Shown: positions 50,098-59,694 of the stretch, in pieces
How positions within the stretch are numbered: the first letter of the stretch is position 1
Layout: each line of letters opens with the position of its first letter
Assembly: GCA_016213935.1 (NCBI GenBank)
Contig: JACQZG010000058.1
Coordinates: 1 to 64,000, forward strand
Direction of reading: 5' to 3'
Source of the DNA: Nitrospirota bacterium
GTDB taxonomy: Bacteria > Nitrospirota > Thermodesulfovibrionia > UBA6902
DNA: 64,000 nt
The notes under the pieces: generated by a model
The model's input: the letters and a program-made list of their open reading frames with translations, nothing else
What the model was told of the DNA's origin: nothing
Database searches by the model: none
Translations under genes and position numbers: made by a program

Positions 50098-53000
50098 TTA
50101 AGCCTCTTCTATATTTTCCTGCCCCGGCGTCAAAGGAAGGAAGACCCTGAAGACAGTCCCTACTTTTTCCGTTTCTCCTTCGGCGCGGCAGTGGCTCTCA
50201 ACCTCGATCTTGCCGCAGTGCTCCTGGACTATTTTATGCGTCACGGAGAGGCCGAGGCCTGTTCCCTGCGGATTCAGAGTGAAGAAGGGGTCGAATATCT
50301 TGGTGAGGTGCTCATGCCTTATCCCGCAGCCTGTGTCTGATATCTCGATGACGGCATCGTCATTCTCGCTCCATGTCCTCATGGTGATAATGCCGCGCTC
50401 TGTGGCATTGTTCGCGTTCGTCATGATGTTTAGTACAGCCTCTCTTATCCTTTCCTTGTCCATTACAGAGAATACAGGGGACTCTGAAAGCTCGTATATT
50501 ATCCTGTTTCCCTTTTCATGGACTTCGGGGGTGATAAAATCCGTTATCTCCCTGAGTATGATATTGACGTCGACGCTGTTCCTTACCGCCTTTGAGCCCT
50601 TTACAAAGCCGAGTATCTCCTTTAGGATGTGCTCAAGCCTGCTTACCTCCTTGACGATGATCTTCGAGTATTCGAGAGCTTCTCCCTCGGTGTTGTTCTC
50701 AAGCCTTCTGGCAAAGCCGCCTATGGATACGAGAGGGTTCCTTATCTCATGCGCGACCTTTGCCGCGAGTTCGCCGAGAGCCGCCATCCTTTCCGAGATG
50801 GCGACCTTTTCCCTCAGGGTATTGAGTTCAGTTATGTCGCGCGCCACATGCACTGTCCCGGCGAAAAGCCCCGTAGGGTCAAATATAGGAGAGCATGATA
50901 TCACGAATGTGCCGCCGAGGTACGGGTCTTCTATCTCCTCGACAAACGGCTTGTAGCTCTTAATGGTTTTAAGGTGAGGGCATGAAGGGTCATGCTCGTC
51001 TTTTCCATGGAAAACCTGGTAGCATTTCCCGCCGATTATCTCTTCCTCTTTCTTGCCCAGCTTCTGCATCACCGCCTGGTTGACACGTTTTATGACGGAA
51101 TCCTTGTCAGTAAAAAAGACCATATCGGTTATAGATTCAAAGATGTTCCTCAGCTCCGACCTCGCGAGGGAGACGCCTTCAAAGAGCCTCGCGTTCTCGA
51201 TGGCAGAGGCTATGTGGCTTGTAAAGAGCATCAATGACTGGAGGTCATCATCGGTTATCTGTTTGCCCGTAAAGAGGTTATCGACCCACAGGAGGCCGAT
51301 GGCAGAGCCTCCTGAGATCAGAGGGACTGTGCCGAAGGCCCTTGTATCGAGCCTGCGCGTTACCTGCTGTGTCGATTCGGTCTCATTCTCGGGCCTGCTG
51401 ATATTGAAGAATCTCTTCTCTCTTGCGGAACGCGAGAAGACGGAGTCGTCCGCAAGATCGATAGAGAGGGTCTGGCTCAGCCTGTCGAACTGCGACGCCC
51501 TGTAAAGCCTGCCGCCGTCAATCTCTTCTATTATGGATTTGAGGCTCTTTCCGCTGAGGGAATGCCATATCGAGTTTGCCTCCTCAAAATTTGCCGGCCC
51601 CACTCCCATCTCGCCTTTAAGAAACTTCCTATCCTTATCAAGCAGAAAAAGTATCGCCCTGTTGAAGCCGAGGCCGTCGCTCATGGTGACGGCAGAGAGA
51701 ACCATCCTGATGAGCTTGTCGAGGTTAAGGGTGCCTCTGACAGCGGAGCTTATGATGAAGAGTTTCGAAAGCTCGTCGTTTTTTCTTCTCAGCTCTTTCT
51801 CGACGCGCTTCTTTTCGGATATGTCCCTTGAGATCCCGCTTATGCCGCTTACTTCGCCGGAAGGGCCGAGGACAGGCGAGAGTGTAAGGCTCACCTCGAT
51901 AAGGCTTCCGTCTTTCTTCTGCCTTATCGTTTCTATGTCATATATCGTCTGTTTCTGAAGTATCTCCCGTATGTTTTTTTTCTCCTTTTCTGCGAGGAAT
52001 GCGGGGACCATCGGCAGGAATTTTCCAAGAGCCTCGTCTTCAGTATAACCGTATATCTTTTCAGCCCCTCTGTTCCAGGATGTTATTATGCCGTCTGTGT
52101 CTGATATTATGATGGCGTCCGGCGAATTGTCTATAAGGCTTTTGAGGTAATCTTTTGTCTGGTTCACCTCAAGATAGAGCGACAGTACCTCGTTCTCCCT
52201 TTCGAGTTCTTTTCTGTAGAGCCCGGCGTTTTCTATGGCTATCGCGGAAACGGACGCGAATGTCACGAGCCTTGCGAGTTCATCATGGGAGAAGACAGTT
52301 GTTCCCCATTCATCCTTCTTGTCATAGATCCCGAGTGTGCCTATTACCTTTTCGCCGATCTTTATCGGAACGCAGAGCACGGATAATGCCTCGATGCCCG
52401 GGACCCTCAGGTTCTCAGGCATCTTGGAGGTGTCGCTGACTATCATCGGCTGTCCCGTTGTCGCGACCTGGCCGGCTATGCCTTCGCCGAGGCGCAGGGA
52501 CATGTCCTGCTTCACCTCTTCAGATACGCCGTAAGATGCCTTTATGTTGAGGTTCTCGCCTTCTATCAGCCTGAGGATGCAGCCAGTTGACCTGAAGGTG
52601 GCAGTAACTTCTTTGCATATGAAGGGGAGAAGATCGTCTATGTCGAGTATCGAGGTGATGGCCTTTCCGACTTCATGAATGCTCTTGAGTTCATCAAGCT
52701 CCCCTTTAACCCTGACGAAGAATTCGGCATTCTTTAGAGCGACGCTTATATTATGTGATATGACAGTGAGGAGGTTTGTGATCTTCCTGCCGTAGGCGTG
52801 AGGCTCTTTTGTCCTTATCATGAGTACGCCGGCTACCAGGTCGTCCTTGATGATGGGAACCGCGAGAAGAGAGAGGAGGGAGTCGGTGCCGGGTTTAAGG
52901 ATCGACATGATCTCGGCGTCGTTTCTGATATCTTCGTACACGAGCGGCCTGCGCTCTTTTGTGATTTTGCTTATTATGCCTTCTTCGTCTATCTTGAGGC

Positions 53001-53244
53001 AGAAGGTTGAATAACGGTCCATGTTCCTGCTGTTTACTGCCTCTATGCAGACAACCTGGCCGCCGGGCTTGAAGAGGCAGATGGAGCAGCTGTCTTTATT
53101 GAGAATGTCAACGAGCGACTGCGCGATGCTTCCGAGAAGTTCGGTCAGTTCAGGCGTTGAACTGATGATGCGCGCCACCTTGACAAGGAGGTCGGTTTCA
53201 TGCACGGCCTCGGGCTGTTTTATATTTTCAATCGCCTCAGACAT
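50098..53244 (-). CDS. Multi-sensor histidine kinase (GAF-GAF-PAS-GAF-PAS-HisKA-HATPase)
   Basis: The 1048-residue kinase has no membrane helix. Order: GAF (~20-175), GAF (~190-345), PAS (~365-485, NSPDAIIISDTDGIITSWN), GAF (~500-700), PAS (~705-815, with CYQVFHGKDEHDPSCPH), HisKA with His in AKVAHEIRNPLVSIGGF and an ATPase domain (NIMTNANNA, DTGCGI, GTGLGLS). It senses cytoplasmic cues, possibly redox through the Cys-rich PAS. Paired with the adjacent single receiver; its start overlaps the glgA stop by 8 nt. Confidence 0.94.
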   Translation of the reverse strand: MSEAIENIKQPEAVHETDLLVKVARIISSTPELTELLGSIAQSLVDILNKDSCSICLFKPGGQVVCIEAVNSRNMDRYSTFCLKIDEEGIISKITKERRPLVYEDIRNDAEIMSILKPGTDSLLSLLAVPIIKDDLVAGVLMIRTKEPHAYGRKITNLLTVISHNISVALKNAEFFVRVKGELDELKSIHEVGKAITSILDIDDLLPFICKEVTATFRSTGCILRLIEGENLNIKASYGVSEEVKQDMSLRLGEGIAGQVATTGQPMIVSDTSKMPENLRVPGIEALSVLCVPIKIGEKVIGTLGIYDKKDEWGTTVFSHDELARLVTFASVSAIAIENAGLYRKELERENEVLSLYLEVNQTKDYLKSLIDNSPDAIIISDTDGIITSWNRGAEKIYGYTEDEALGKFLPMVPAFLAEKEKKNIREILQKQTIYDIETIRQKKDGSLIEVSLTLSPVLGPSGEVSGISGISRDISEKKRVEKELRRKNDELSKLFIISSAVRGTLNLDKLIRMVLSAVTMSDGLGFNRAILFLLDKDRKFLKGEMGVGPANFEEANSIWHSLSGKSLKSIIEEIDGGRLYRASQFDRLSQTLSIDLADDSVFSRSAREKRFFNISRPENETESTQQVTRRLDTRAFGTVPLISGGSAIGLLWVDNLFTGKQITDDDLQSLMLFTSHIASAIENARLFEGVSLARSELRNIFESITDMVFFTDKDSVIKRVNQAVMQKLGKKEEEIIGGKCYQVFHGKDEHDPSCPHLKTIKSYKPFVEEIEDPYLGGTFVISCSPIFDPTGLFAGTVHVARDITELNTLREKVAISERMAALGELAAKVAHEIRNPLVSIGGFARRLENNTEGEALEYSKIIVKEVSRLEHILKEILGFVKGSKAVRNSVDVNIILREITDFITPEVHEKGNRIIYELSESPVFSVMDKERIREAVLNIMTNANNATERGIITMRTWSENDDAVIEISDTGCGIRHEHLTKIFDPFFTLNPQGTGLGLSVTHKIVQEHCGKIEVESHCRAEGETEKVGTVFRVFLPLTPGQENIEEA

Positions 53245-54697
53245 GGTATTGTGTTTTTCTTATCAGTTTTTTGTAAAGAGAGACATATTTTTCTGCCGGC
53301 CTCCGCCATGAAAAGTCCCCTGACATGGCGTTTAATATTAACCTGTTCCACAGGCGTTTGTCATAATATAAGTTATATGCTTTTTCAAGTGCATTGACAA
53401 GCTCGGCGGATGAATGCCCTCTGAATAGAAAGCCTGTCCCTTTTCCAGTCGGAATGTCATATTCCGCGACCGTGTCCGCGAGCCCGCCCGTCTTTTTGAC
53501 GACCGGCACTGCGCCGTAACGCATAGCGATAAGCTGCCCCAGCCCGCACGGCTCGTAAACGGACGGCATGAGAAAGATATCGGAACCGGCATATACCTTG
53601 TGAGCGAGGGTATTGTCAAAGCCGGGCCTGAATGAGAAGAGGCCGCGGTATTTCAGGCTGTACTGCGAGAAGAGGTTGCCGAAGTAATTGTCGCCTTTGC
53701 CCAAGACCGCCAATTTTGCCCCTGACCCCGTTATTCCTTCGACCGACTCCGCAACAATATCGAGCCCTTTCTGCGCAGAGAGCCTTGCCACGAGTCCGAT
53801 GAGAGGCCGGTCATCGTCATTCAGCCCGAGCTCTTTCTGCAGTGATTTCTTGCAGGCCGCTTTTCCGGAGAGGTCCTTTTTATTGAACCTTGCCGCTATG
53901 AAAGGGTCTCTTGAGGGAGCCCATTCGCCGATGTCTACGCCGTTGACTATGCCGGAAATATCGTTTCTCCTCGTCTGCAGAACGCCGTCGAGGCCGAAGC
54001 CGTGCTCCTTTGTCAATATCTCTTCCGAATAAGTCATGCTCACGGTTGTGATGACATCCGAATAGAGAATGCCGCCCTTAAGAAAGTTTATATTCCCGTA
54101 AAATTCGAGGCCGTCGATGGTGAATGTCTCCCATCCGAGGCCTGTCAGCGGCATATTGTCACTTGAAAAGATGCCCTGGTATCCGAGATTATGGATTGTC
54201 AGAAGGGTTGAGGTTGACGGGAAATCATTTTTGCAGGCTCTTTTCAGGTAGACAGGTATTAATGCCGACTGCCAGTCATTGCAGTGGATGACGTCAGGCC
54301 TCATGCCGAGGGCCTTCAGCGCTTCGAGAACGCCCCGGCTGTAGAAGATGAACCTTGAGGCATTGTCAGGATAGTCTCCTGAGGAAGTCCCATACAATTC
54401 ATCTCTGTCATAAAATTTCCGGTTCTCGATGAAATACGCGTCAGCCCCGCCCGGCGTCTTCCCTTTCCACAAAAGGCCGCTCTCCGTATCACTGCCGAGA
54501 GGCACGTCTATTTTAATGTTAAGGGGTTTTATTCCTGAACCCGCGGCCTTTTTTCTTATTGAACTGTAGAACGGAAGAATGACAGCCGCATGGATTCCTT
54601 TTTTTCTGTACTCATCAGCAAGGGCGCCTGCCACATCGGCGAGCCCGCCTGTTTTTGCGAATGGCACTGCTTCGGGGGATGCGATTAATATTCTCAT
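53237..54697 (-). CDS. glgA: Glycogen synthase (ADP-glucose, GT5)
   Basis: GlgA extends alpha-1,4-glucan from ADP-glucose. The 486-residue GT-B enzyme has the N-terminal KTGGLADVAGALADEY, HNLGYQGIFSSDNMPLTGL, GLVARLSAQKGLDI and the C-terminal PSVYEPCGLGQLIAMRYGAV. It precedes the histidine kinase and follows galT on the same strand, forming a sugar-phosphate/glycogen group. Confidence 0.96.
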   Translation of the reverse strand: MRILIASPEAVPFAKTGGLADVAGALADEYRKKGIHAAVILPFYSSIRKKAAGSGIKPLNIKIDVPLGSDTESGLLWKGKTPGGADAYFIENRKFYDRDELYGTSSGDYPDNASRFIFYSRGVLEALKALGMRPDVIHCNDWQSALIPVYLKRACKNDFPSTSTLLTIHNLGYQGIFSSDNMPLTGLGWETFTIDGLEFYGNINFLKGGILYSDVITTVSMTYSEEILTKEHGFGLDGVLQTRRNDISGIVNGVDIGEWAPSRDPFIAARFNKKDLSGKAACKKSLQKELGLNDDDRPLIGLVARLSAQKGLDIVAESVEGITGSGAKLAVLGKGDNYFGNLFSQYSLKYRGLFSFRPGFDNTLAHKVYAGSDIFLMPSVYEPCGLGQLIAMRYGAVPVVKKTGGLADTVAEYDIPTGKGTGFLFRGHSSAELVNALEKAYNLYYDKRLWNRLILNAMSGDFSWRRPAEKYVSLYKKLIRKTQYHV

Positions 54698-54721
54698 TTC
54701 AGAGGTACCGCTGGAGTATAT

Positions 54722-55717
54722 CTAATCAATTTCGGCATCGCGCATGAATTGCGCGGCCTCCTCCGGGGGCGTCGGATTGATGTAAAAACCTGAACCCCAC
54801 TCAAAGCCCGCTATTTTGGTGAGCTTCGGCTTTATCTCTATGTGCCAGTGGTAGTAATCATTTATCTCGTTATTGTACGGCGACGTATGTATTATCATGT
54901 TATATGACGGCGAGCCGAGGACAACGTCTATCTGTTTAAGCGTTTTCTGAAGTATCTCAGCGAGCAGGGCAGGGTTCCCATTGTGCAGAAATTTTGATTC
55001 ATGCCTCTTGGGCAGGATAAATGTCTCAAAAGGCGAGCGTGCCGCGAATGGGGCAAGCGCCATGTATTCCTCGTTCTCCGAGGTGCGCCTTATTTTGTAA
55101 GCCAATTCCTGGTGAATGATGTCGCAGAAGATGCATCTTTCCTTATAAGTGTGGTATTGCCTCGCGTTCTCTATCTCTTCCTGCACGAGATGCGGTATGA
55201 CGGGCAGGGCTATGAGCTGGGAGTGGGTATGATCGAGCGACGCACCGGCGTCTTCACCTTCGTTTTTAAATATAAGGACATATTTGAAGCGGGGGTCTTT
55301 TTTTAGTTCCGCTATCCTGAGGTCAAATACCTTAAGGGCGTCCTCGATGTTTTTTAACGGCATTGTCGAGAGTGTGCTGTCGTGTTCAGGGCTCTCTATG
55401 ATTATCTCATGCGTCCCCACGCCGTTCATCTTGTCGAAGATTCCTTCCGCGGTCTTATTCAGGTCGCCCGCGGAACTCAGCGCCGGGAACTTGTTCTGAA
55501 CGACCCTGAGCGACCACCCCGGGGAGTTGGGCGCGCTTCCTTCCGGCCTGATGGCGAATATCTCGGGAGGGGTGGTGTGTTCGTTGCCGCTGCAGAAGGC
55601 GCAGAAGCCGCCCCTCGATGTTGATATCCTCCTTGGAAAGTCAGAGGGCCTCTTGCCTCTCTCTATTGATATGATGACCCATCTTCCCGATATCGGGTCT
55701 TTTCTCAGTTCAGGCAT
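54722..55717 (-). CDS. galT: Galactose-1-phosphate uridylyltransferase (GalT family)
   Basis: The 331-residue HIT-superfamily enzyme has PISGRWVIIS, a zinc-type CAFC, a second CIFC, and the active site DHTHSQLIALP. The nucleophile His is present, but the usual HPHxQ has become HTHSQ. The C-terminal HWHIEIKPKLTKIAGFEWGSG is typical. It may act on hexose-1-phosphates other than galactose, for example in the glycogen or ADP-sugar context next to glgA. Confidence 0.88.
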   Translation of the reverse strand: MPELRKDPISGRWVIISIERGKRPSDFPRRISTSRGGFCAFCSGNEHTTPPEIFAIRPEGSAPNSPGWSLRVVQNKFPALSSAGDLNKTAEGIFDKMNGVGTHEIIIESPEHDSTLSTMPLKNIEDALKVFDLRIAELKKDPRFKYVLIFKNEGEDAGASLDHTHSQLIALPVIPHLVQEEIENARQYHTYKERCIFCDIIHQELAYKIRRTSENEEYMALAPFAARSPFETFILPKRHESKFLHNGNPALLAEILQKTLKQIDVVLGSPSYNMIIHTSPYNNEINDYYHWHIEIKPKLTKIAGFEWGSGFYINPTPPEEAAQFMRDAEID

Positions 55718-55799
55718 ATGCCGCGGGTTTCCTTTAAATAATTTACCTTGCGCTGGTTTAATATAATAATATATAACCCTGTCAGATTAATAATTTTAT

Positions 55800-56768
55800 A
55801 TGAAGTCATCTTTTCATACAAGGCTTATCAACGGCCCGTTCGAAGACCCTGGCATTTACGTCAGGCTTTACAGGGAGGGGAGGGCGCTCCTCTTTGACCC
55901 GGGCTTTACCATAAACCTTTCAGCGAGGGACATATTCAAGATTACCGACATATTTGTTTCACACGCTCATATAGACCATTTCATCGGCTTTGACAACATA
56001 TTGAGGCATCACCTGAAAAGCGAGAGGCCTTTAAACCTTTATGGCCCCGGGGGCTTCATGGACAAGGTCGAGGGGAAGTTAAGGGGCTACACATGGAACC
56101 TTATCGAGGAGTACCCTCTTTCGCTCAATGTCTTTGAGGTACTCGAGGATAGAATCGAAGCGGCATGTTTCAGATCGCAAAACCGTTTTCTCCGTGAGGG
56201 GCTCGGCTCGAAGCCGTTTGAAGGCGTCGTGATGAGAGGCCCTTTTTTCAATGTTTCGGCTGTAATCCTTGACCATATTATCCCATGCCTCGCCTACAGC
56301 ATAAAAGAGGATTTTCATATTAACATCGACAGGGCAAAGCTGGACAGGCATGGAATTCCGGTCGGCCCATGGCTCAATAAGCTGAAGGACGCGATAAGGA
56401 ATAATGATAAAGAGGCTCTCTTTAAAGTTGAGGGCAAGGAGCTGTCATTCGATGAGGCGCGGGAGTTTGTGATAATAACCGAAGGGCAGAAAATATCATA
56501 CGTGGTTGACGCTCTCGGGAGCGATGAGAATATACAAAAGATAATTAAATTAGCCAAAGGCTCTGACATGCTCTTCATTGAAACATATTTTCTCGACGAG
56601 GACAAAGACAGGGCGAAGAAGAGCTGTCACCTTACGGCAAGAGAAGCAGGGAGAATCGCTCGTGAGGCAGGAGCAGGCAGGTTTGTGCCGCTTCACTTTT
56701 CGCCGAAATACACAGACAGGCCGGAGGACGTCATACGCGAGGCGGAAAAGGAGTTCCGGAGAGGGTGA
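55800..56768 (+). CDS. RNase Z-like MBL-fold nuclease
   Basis: The 322-residue protein starts with RLINGPFEDPGIYVRL and has the zinc motif SHAHIDHFIGFDN near residue 60, then LDHIIPCLAYSI, DEAREFVIITEGQKISYVVD, MLFIETYFLDED and FVPLHFSPKY. The HxHxDH site and later Asp/His ligands fit tRNase Z and related nucleases that mature tRNA 3' ends, although all tRNAs in this window already encode CCA. The start lacks a Shine-Dalgarno sequence. Confidence 0.82.
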   Translation: MKSSFHTRLINGPFEDPGIYVRLYREGRALLFDPGFTINLSARDIFKITDIFVSHAHIDHFIGFDNILRHHLKSERPLNLYGPGGFMDKVEGKLRGYTWNLIEEYPLSLNVFEVLEDRIEAACFRSQNRFLREGLGSKPFEGVVMRGPFFNVSAVILDHIIPCLAYSIKEDFHINIDRAKLDRHGIPVGPWLNKLKDAIRNNDKEALFKVEGKELSFDEAREFVIITEGQKISYVVDALGSDENIQKIIKLAKGSDMLFIETYFLDEDKDRAKKSCHLTAREAGRIAREAGAGRFVPLHFSPKYTDRPEDVIREAEKEFRRG

Positions 56769-56808
56769 GGTTTTTTGATTATAGCAAAATATAACTTCAG
56801 GATTTTTC

Positions 56809-57324
56809 TCAGGAGTCGTGCTCTATGTTTTCATATTTTGAAAGCGAGGTTCTCAGTCTTTCGATCTCGATCTTGAGCTCTTTCATCCTCACTTCCCTGT
56901 GAACGGCCATATTGTAGAATTGCTCAAGTTCATATACGCGCTCGGTCAGCTCGTTCTCCATTTGTTTGCGCGCGGTAATGTCTCTTACGACGTGTATCAC
57001 GCCTTTGACTGCGTTGCTGTTGTCGAGCCTCGGGAACGCCTTGATCTCAAGATGCATTTTGAGGTGCGGTTCGAATATCTCAACGGTCGAAGGCTTGCCG
57101 CTTTTGAGGCAGTCGCAGCTCGGGCATTTTTTGGGAGGCGTGCTGCTGCCGTGATAATTCCGGTAGCATTTTTTGTTTAATATGTCACTCAGCGTAGAAT
57201 TGAGCAATTTAATCGCGGAGCTGTTGGCCGCGATGATATTGTAATCATCGTCATGTATGGTGACCATGTTGCCGAAACTGTCTTCCCAGTCAAGTATTGT
57301 TCTGTCAAGTGCCGTGATGTTCAT
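56809..57324 (-). CDS. PAS-domain protein with Cys-rich motif and coiled-coil tail
   Basis: The 171-residue protein is one PAS domain (TIHDDDYNIIAANSSAIKLL) with CYRNYHGSSTPPKKCPSCDC, then a coiled coil ELTERVYELEQFYNMAVHRE. The tail is nearly the same as that of the response regulator at 23855 (ERFYNMAVNRELKMKELKSE), so the two may pair or share a partner. No catalytic domain. A TATAAT lies ~40 nt upstream on the minus strand (57364-57369). Confidence 0.85.
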   Translation of the reverse strand: MNITALDRTILDWEDSFGNMVTIHDDDYNIIAANSSAIKLLNSTLSDILNKKCYRNYHGSSTPPKKCPSCDCLKSGKPSTVEIFEPHLKMHLEIKAFPRLDNSNAVKGVIHVVRDITARKQMENELTERVYELEQFYNMAVHREVRMKELKIEIERLRTSLSKYENIEHDS

Positions 57325-57406
57325 GGATCGAATTAAAAAAACAATGCAAACAAAAAGTTAAATATTATAGCAGAAGGAATGTCATGAGCGCCAAAGCGAA
57401 AAATGG

Positions 57407-59506
57407 TTATTTGAAAATTCCTTTCAACAGGTCTTCAATAGGCTTCTGTATGTCTTGCCGCCCGCTGTCATTATCTTGTGAATCGCTTTTATTTTTATTC
57501 AGGACATCATCTATAATCTCTATCGCCTTCTTCTTTATCACTCTCTTCCCCGCCTTTGCTAAGTCAACGCTGTAGGAAGGGTTTGAGAATGTTCCTGATA
57601 TCTTGAGCGGGATCTGCCCCCAGCCCGCATCATCCCTGATGTAAGAAGCTATGCTCGAATTCCTCGTAACCTGTGAAGTGAGGGCAGGGGAGAGGCTGAG
57701 GTCAAACGCGAGGCCGAGTGTTTCGTTAAGCCCGATGGTTCCTGCGGGGCCGAGCGAAATGTCGTCTGATGAAAATATGCTGTTAAGGTTCGCAATGCCG
57801 TTTCTTATCCTTACACTTCCCTCTCCTCTGTTGAGGCTGATCGTTTTCAGCCTCTCGACCCCGAGGAATAGCGCGAATCTGTCAGAAAGCATATTGTTCA
57901 TTATCCTGCCGTTTCTGATGATGAAATTCCCCTCTGCCTCGAGATTCTTTTTAATGTTTTCAGGAAGTGTCCCGGCACCGCTCATCTTCAGACCGGCTGA
58001 TATATTTCCGAAGACGGTATCTTTTGCTTTCGGGAAAAATGTGTTGACAAGTTCATCCGCGTGAATCGAATCAATCTCAGAGGTGAAGGCATAGGCATAT
58101 CCCGGTTTTGACATGTCAACTCTTCCCTGAATGCTTATCGTTCCCGTTCCCGCGGCGGCAGTCATCTTTTCTATATCAAGCCTGTTATCCTTAAAGCCGT
58201 ATTTTAGAAAAAAATTGTGCATCTTAATATTCTTATAGACCGCTGAATCTATCCTCACCTCTCCTTTTGCCGAATCGTTGAGCGCGAGCGGCTTTGCCTC
58301 TTCAGTTGATTCTGAGCCTCCGGCCATTGCGGCTGAAGGTCTTTTCTCGGGCGCGGCAGGCATGAGTTCATCAAGAAAGAGCTCTTTTGAATAGATGTCG
58401 AGCGCGATATCCCTTTTGCCGAGATAATCTTTTACAGAACCTTTTAACCGGGCAGAGTTTCTTCCGGTTGAGGCATTCAGGTCAATGCCGAGAAGCTCCT
58501 TGCCGAATTTTATTTTGCCGTCAAGCGTCGCGGTGATATCTTTGGATGTTATGCTTATATTGCTCAGATTAACAACTCCTTCAGTCATTATCTCCCGGCT
58601 CTTTTTCAAAGGGCCTGAGACCTTCAGATCCGCGGCAAGCTCCCCTGTGATTTTCATCTCTTTCATCTCAATAAATTTTGATATCAACTCCTGAATGAGC
58701 GGCGCGTTTACTTTTGGCAAAGATATGCCGATGTCCGCATTCGCCTCTGTCTTATAACCGGTTATTATTCCTTTTAATGACAGCGGTATATTCTGCGCCG
58801 TTATCTCGGCCTTATTGACGCCTATCTTCTCATCAGCCGTATTAAGGGATAATCCGTAATCAATAGAAACTGATATGTCTTTTACGGTTTTCTTCAGAGA
58901 TAATTCATCCAGCCTGAGCTTCAGAAGGCCGTCGCTGATGAGTTCTGTGCCTGAGCTTTTTATGCTTGCGTCGAGATCTATCGCGCCTTTCATTCCGGGG
59001 AGCTCTTTTTTAAGGTCTGTAAGCGTGAACTTAAGGCCGTTAACCTCTATCCTGTTTATAAGCAGTGATATGAGGCTTGCTTCTGATTCGTCAAGCTTCT
59101 GCGCGGTTTCATCTATGCCCTTCTTCTTCCCAATCGTCTCAAAATTATATGCTCCGCTTCTGTCCCGCTCGATCCTCACCTCAGGAGATGAGAGCACGAG
59201 TTCATCGATGACGAGCTTTTTTGAAAATAGCGGCATGAATTGATATTTAAGGACGAACTCTCTGCATTTGAGAAAATCCGTGCTTTCGTCAGCCTCCTTA
59301 ATCGCAAAGTCTTTTGCCTCTATACCCTTAAAGAAGCTGAGGCTTATCTCGCCCATGCCCACTTTTCTGCTGAGCGCGTTCTCGGCGGTTGAGATAATGT
59401 AGGATTTGATTCTCTCCGGCGTTATGAAGGTTTTTATGAATACGGCAATGCCGATTATCGCGATTAACATAAAAGCTGATATATATATCGATATCTTTTT
59501 AAGCAT
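57407..59506 (-). CDS. AsmA-family envelope protein
   Basis: The 699-residue protein has one N-terminal membrane helix (SAFMLIAIIGIAVFIKTF), the AsmA N-terminal domain (ENALSRKVGMGEISLSFFKG) and a long periplasmic beta-rich repeat body. The C-terminal region (SGAGTLPENIKKNLEAEGNF, RIMNNMLSDRFALFLGVERL) is also AsmA-like. AsmA-like proteins are thought to form bridges for phospholipid transport to the outer membrane. AAGGAGG precedes the ATG. Confidence 0.88.
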   Translation of the reverse strand: MLKKISIYISAFMLIAIIGIAVFIKTFITPERIKSYIISTAENALSRKVGMGEISLSFFKGIEAKDFAIKEADESTDFLKCREFVLKYQFMPLFSKKLVIDELVLSSPEVRIERDRSGAYNFETIGKKKGIDETAQKLDESEASLISLLINRIEVNGLKFTLTDLKKELPGMKGAIDLDASIKSSGTELISDGLLKLRLDELSLKKTVKDISVSIDYGLSLNTADEKIGVNKAEITAQNIPLSLKGIITGYKTEANADIGISLPKVNAPLIQELISKFIEMKEMKITGELAADLKVSGPLKKSREIMTEGVVNLSNISITSKDITATLDGKIKFGKELLGIDLNASTGRNSARLKGSVKDYLGKRDIALDIYSKELFLDELMPAAPEKRPSAAMAGGSESTEEAKPLALNDSAKGEVRIDSAVYKNIKMHNFFLKYGFKDNRLDIEKMTAAAGTGTISIQGRVDMSKPGYAYAFTSEIDSIHADELVNTFFPKAKDTVFGNISAGLKMSGAGTLPENIKKNLEAEGNFIIRNGRIMNNMLSDRFALFLGVERLKTISLNRGEGSVRIRNGIANLNSIFSSDDISLGPAGTIGLNETLGLAFDLSLSPALTSQVTRNSSIASYIRDDAGWGQIPLKISGTFSNPSYSVDLAKAGKRVIKKKAIEIIDDVLNKNKSDSQDNDSGRQDIQKPIEDLLKGIFK

Positions 59507-59694
59507 GGCGCATCCTCCTTATGATTGTGAATAAAAAGTAACATTATAAAGAGAGTTATGCAAGGCGGTATTATGAGGCTTGACATGGAGCGTGTTATTG
59601 ATAAAGTATAAATTACGGGTTTTAGGAGCGGCAGGATAATTTTCAGTGTATATTTTTGCATGATAGAATATAACAATGGTTGGAGGTGAGGCCT

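Noticed and set aside
49591..50340. 249-aa plus-strand ORF opposite the response regulator and kinase
   Set aside because: It is antisense to two genes with strong motifs and its composition is typical of a shadow frame.
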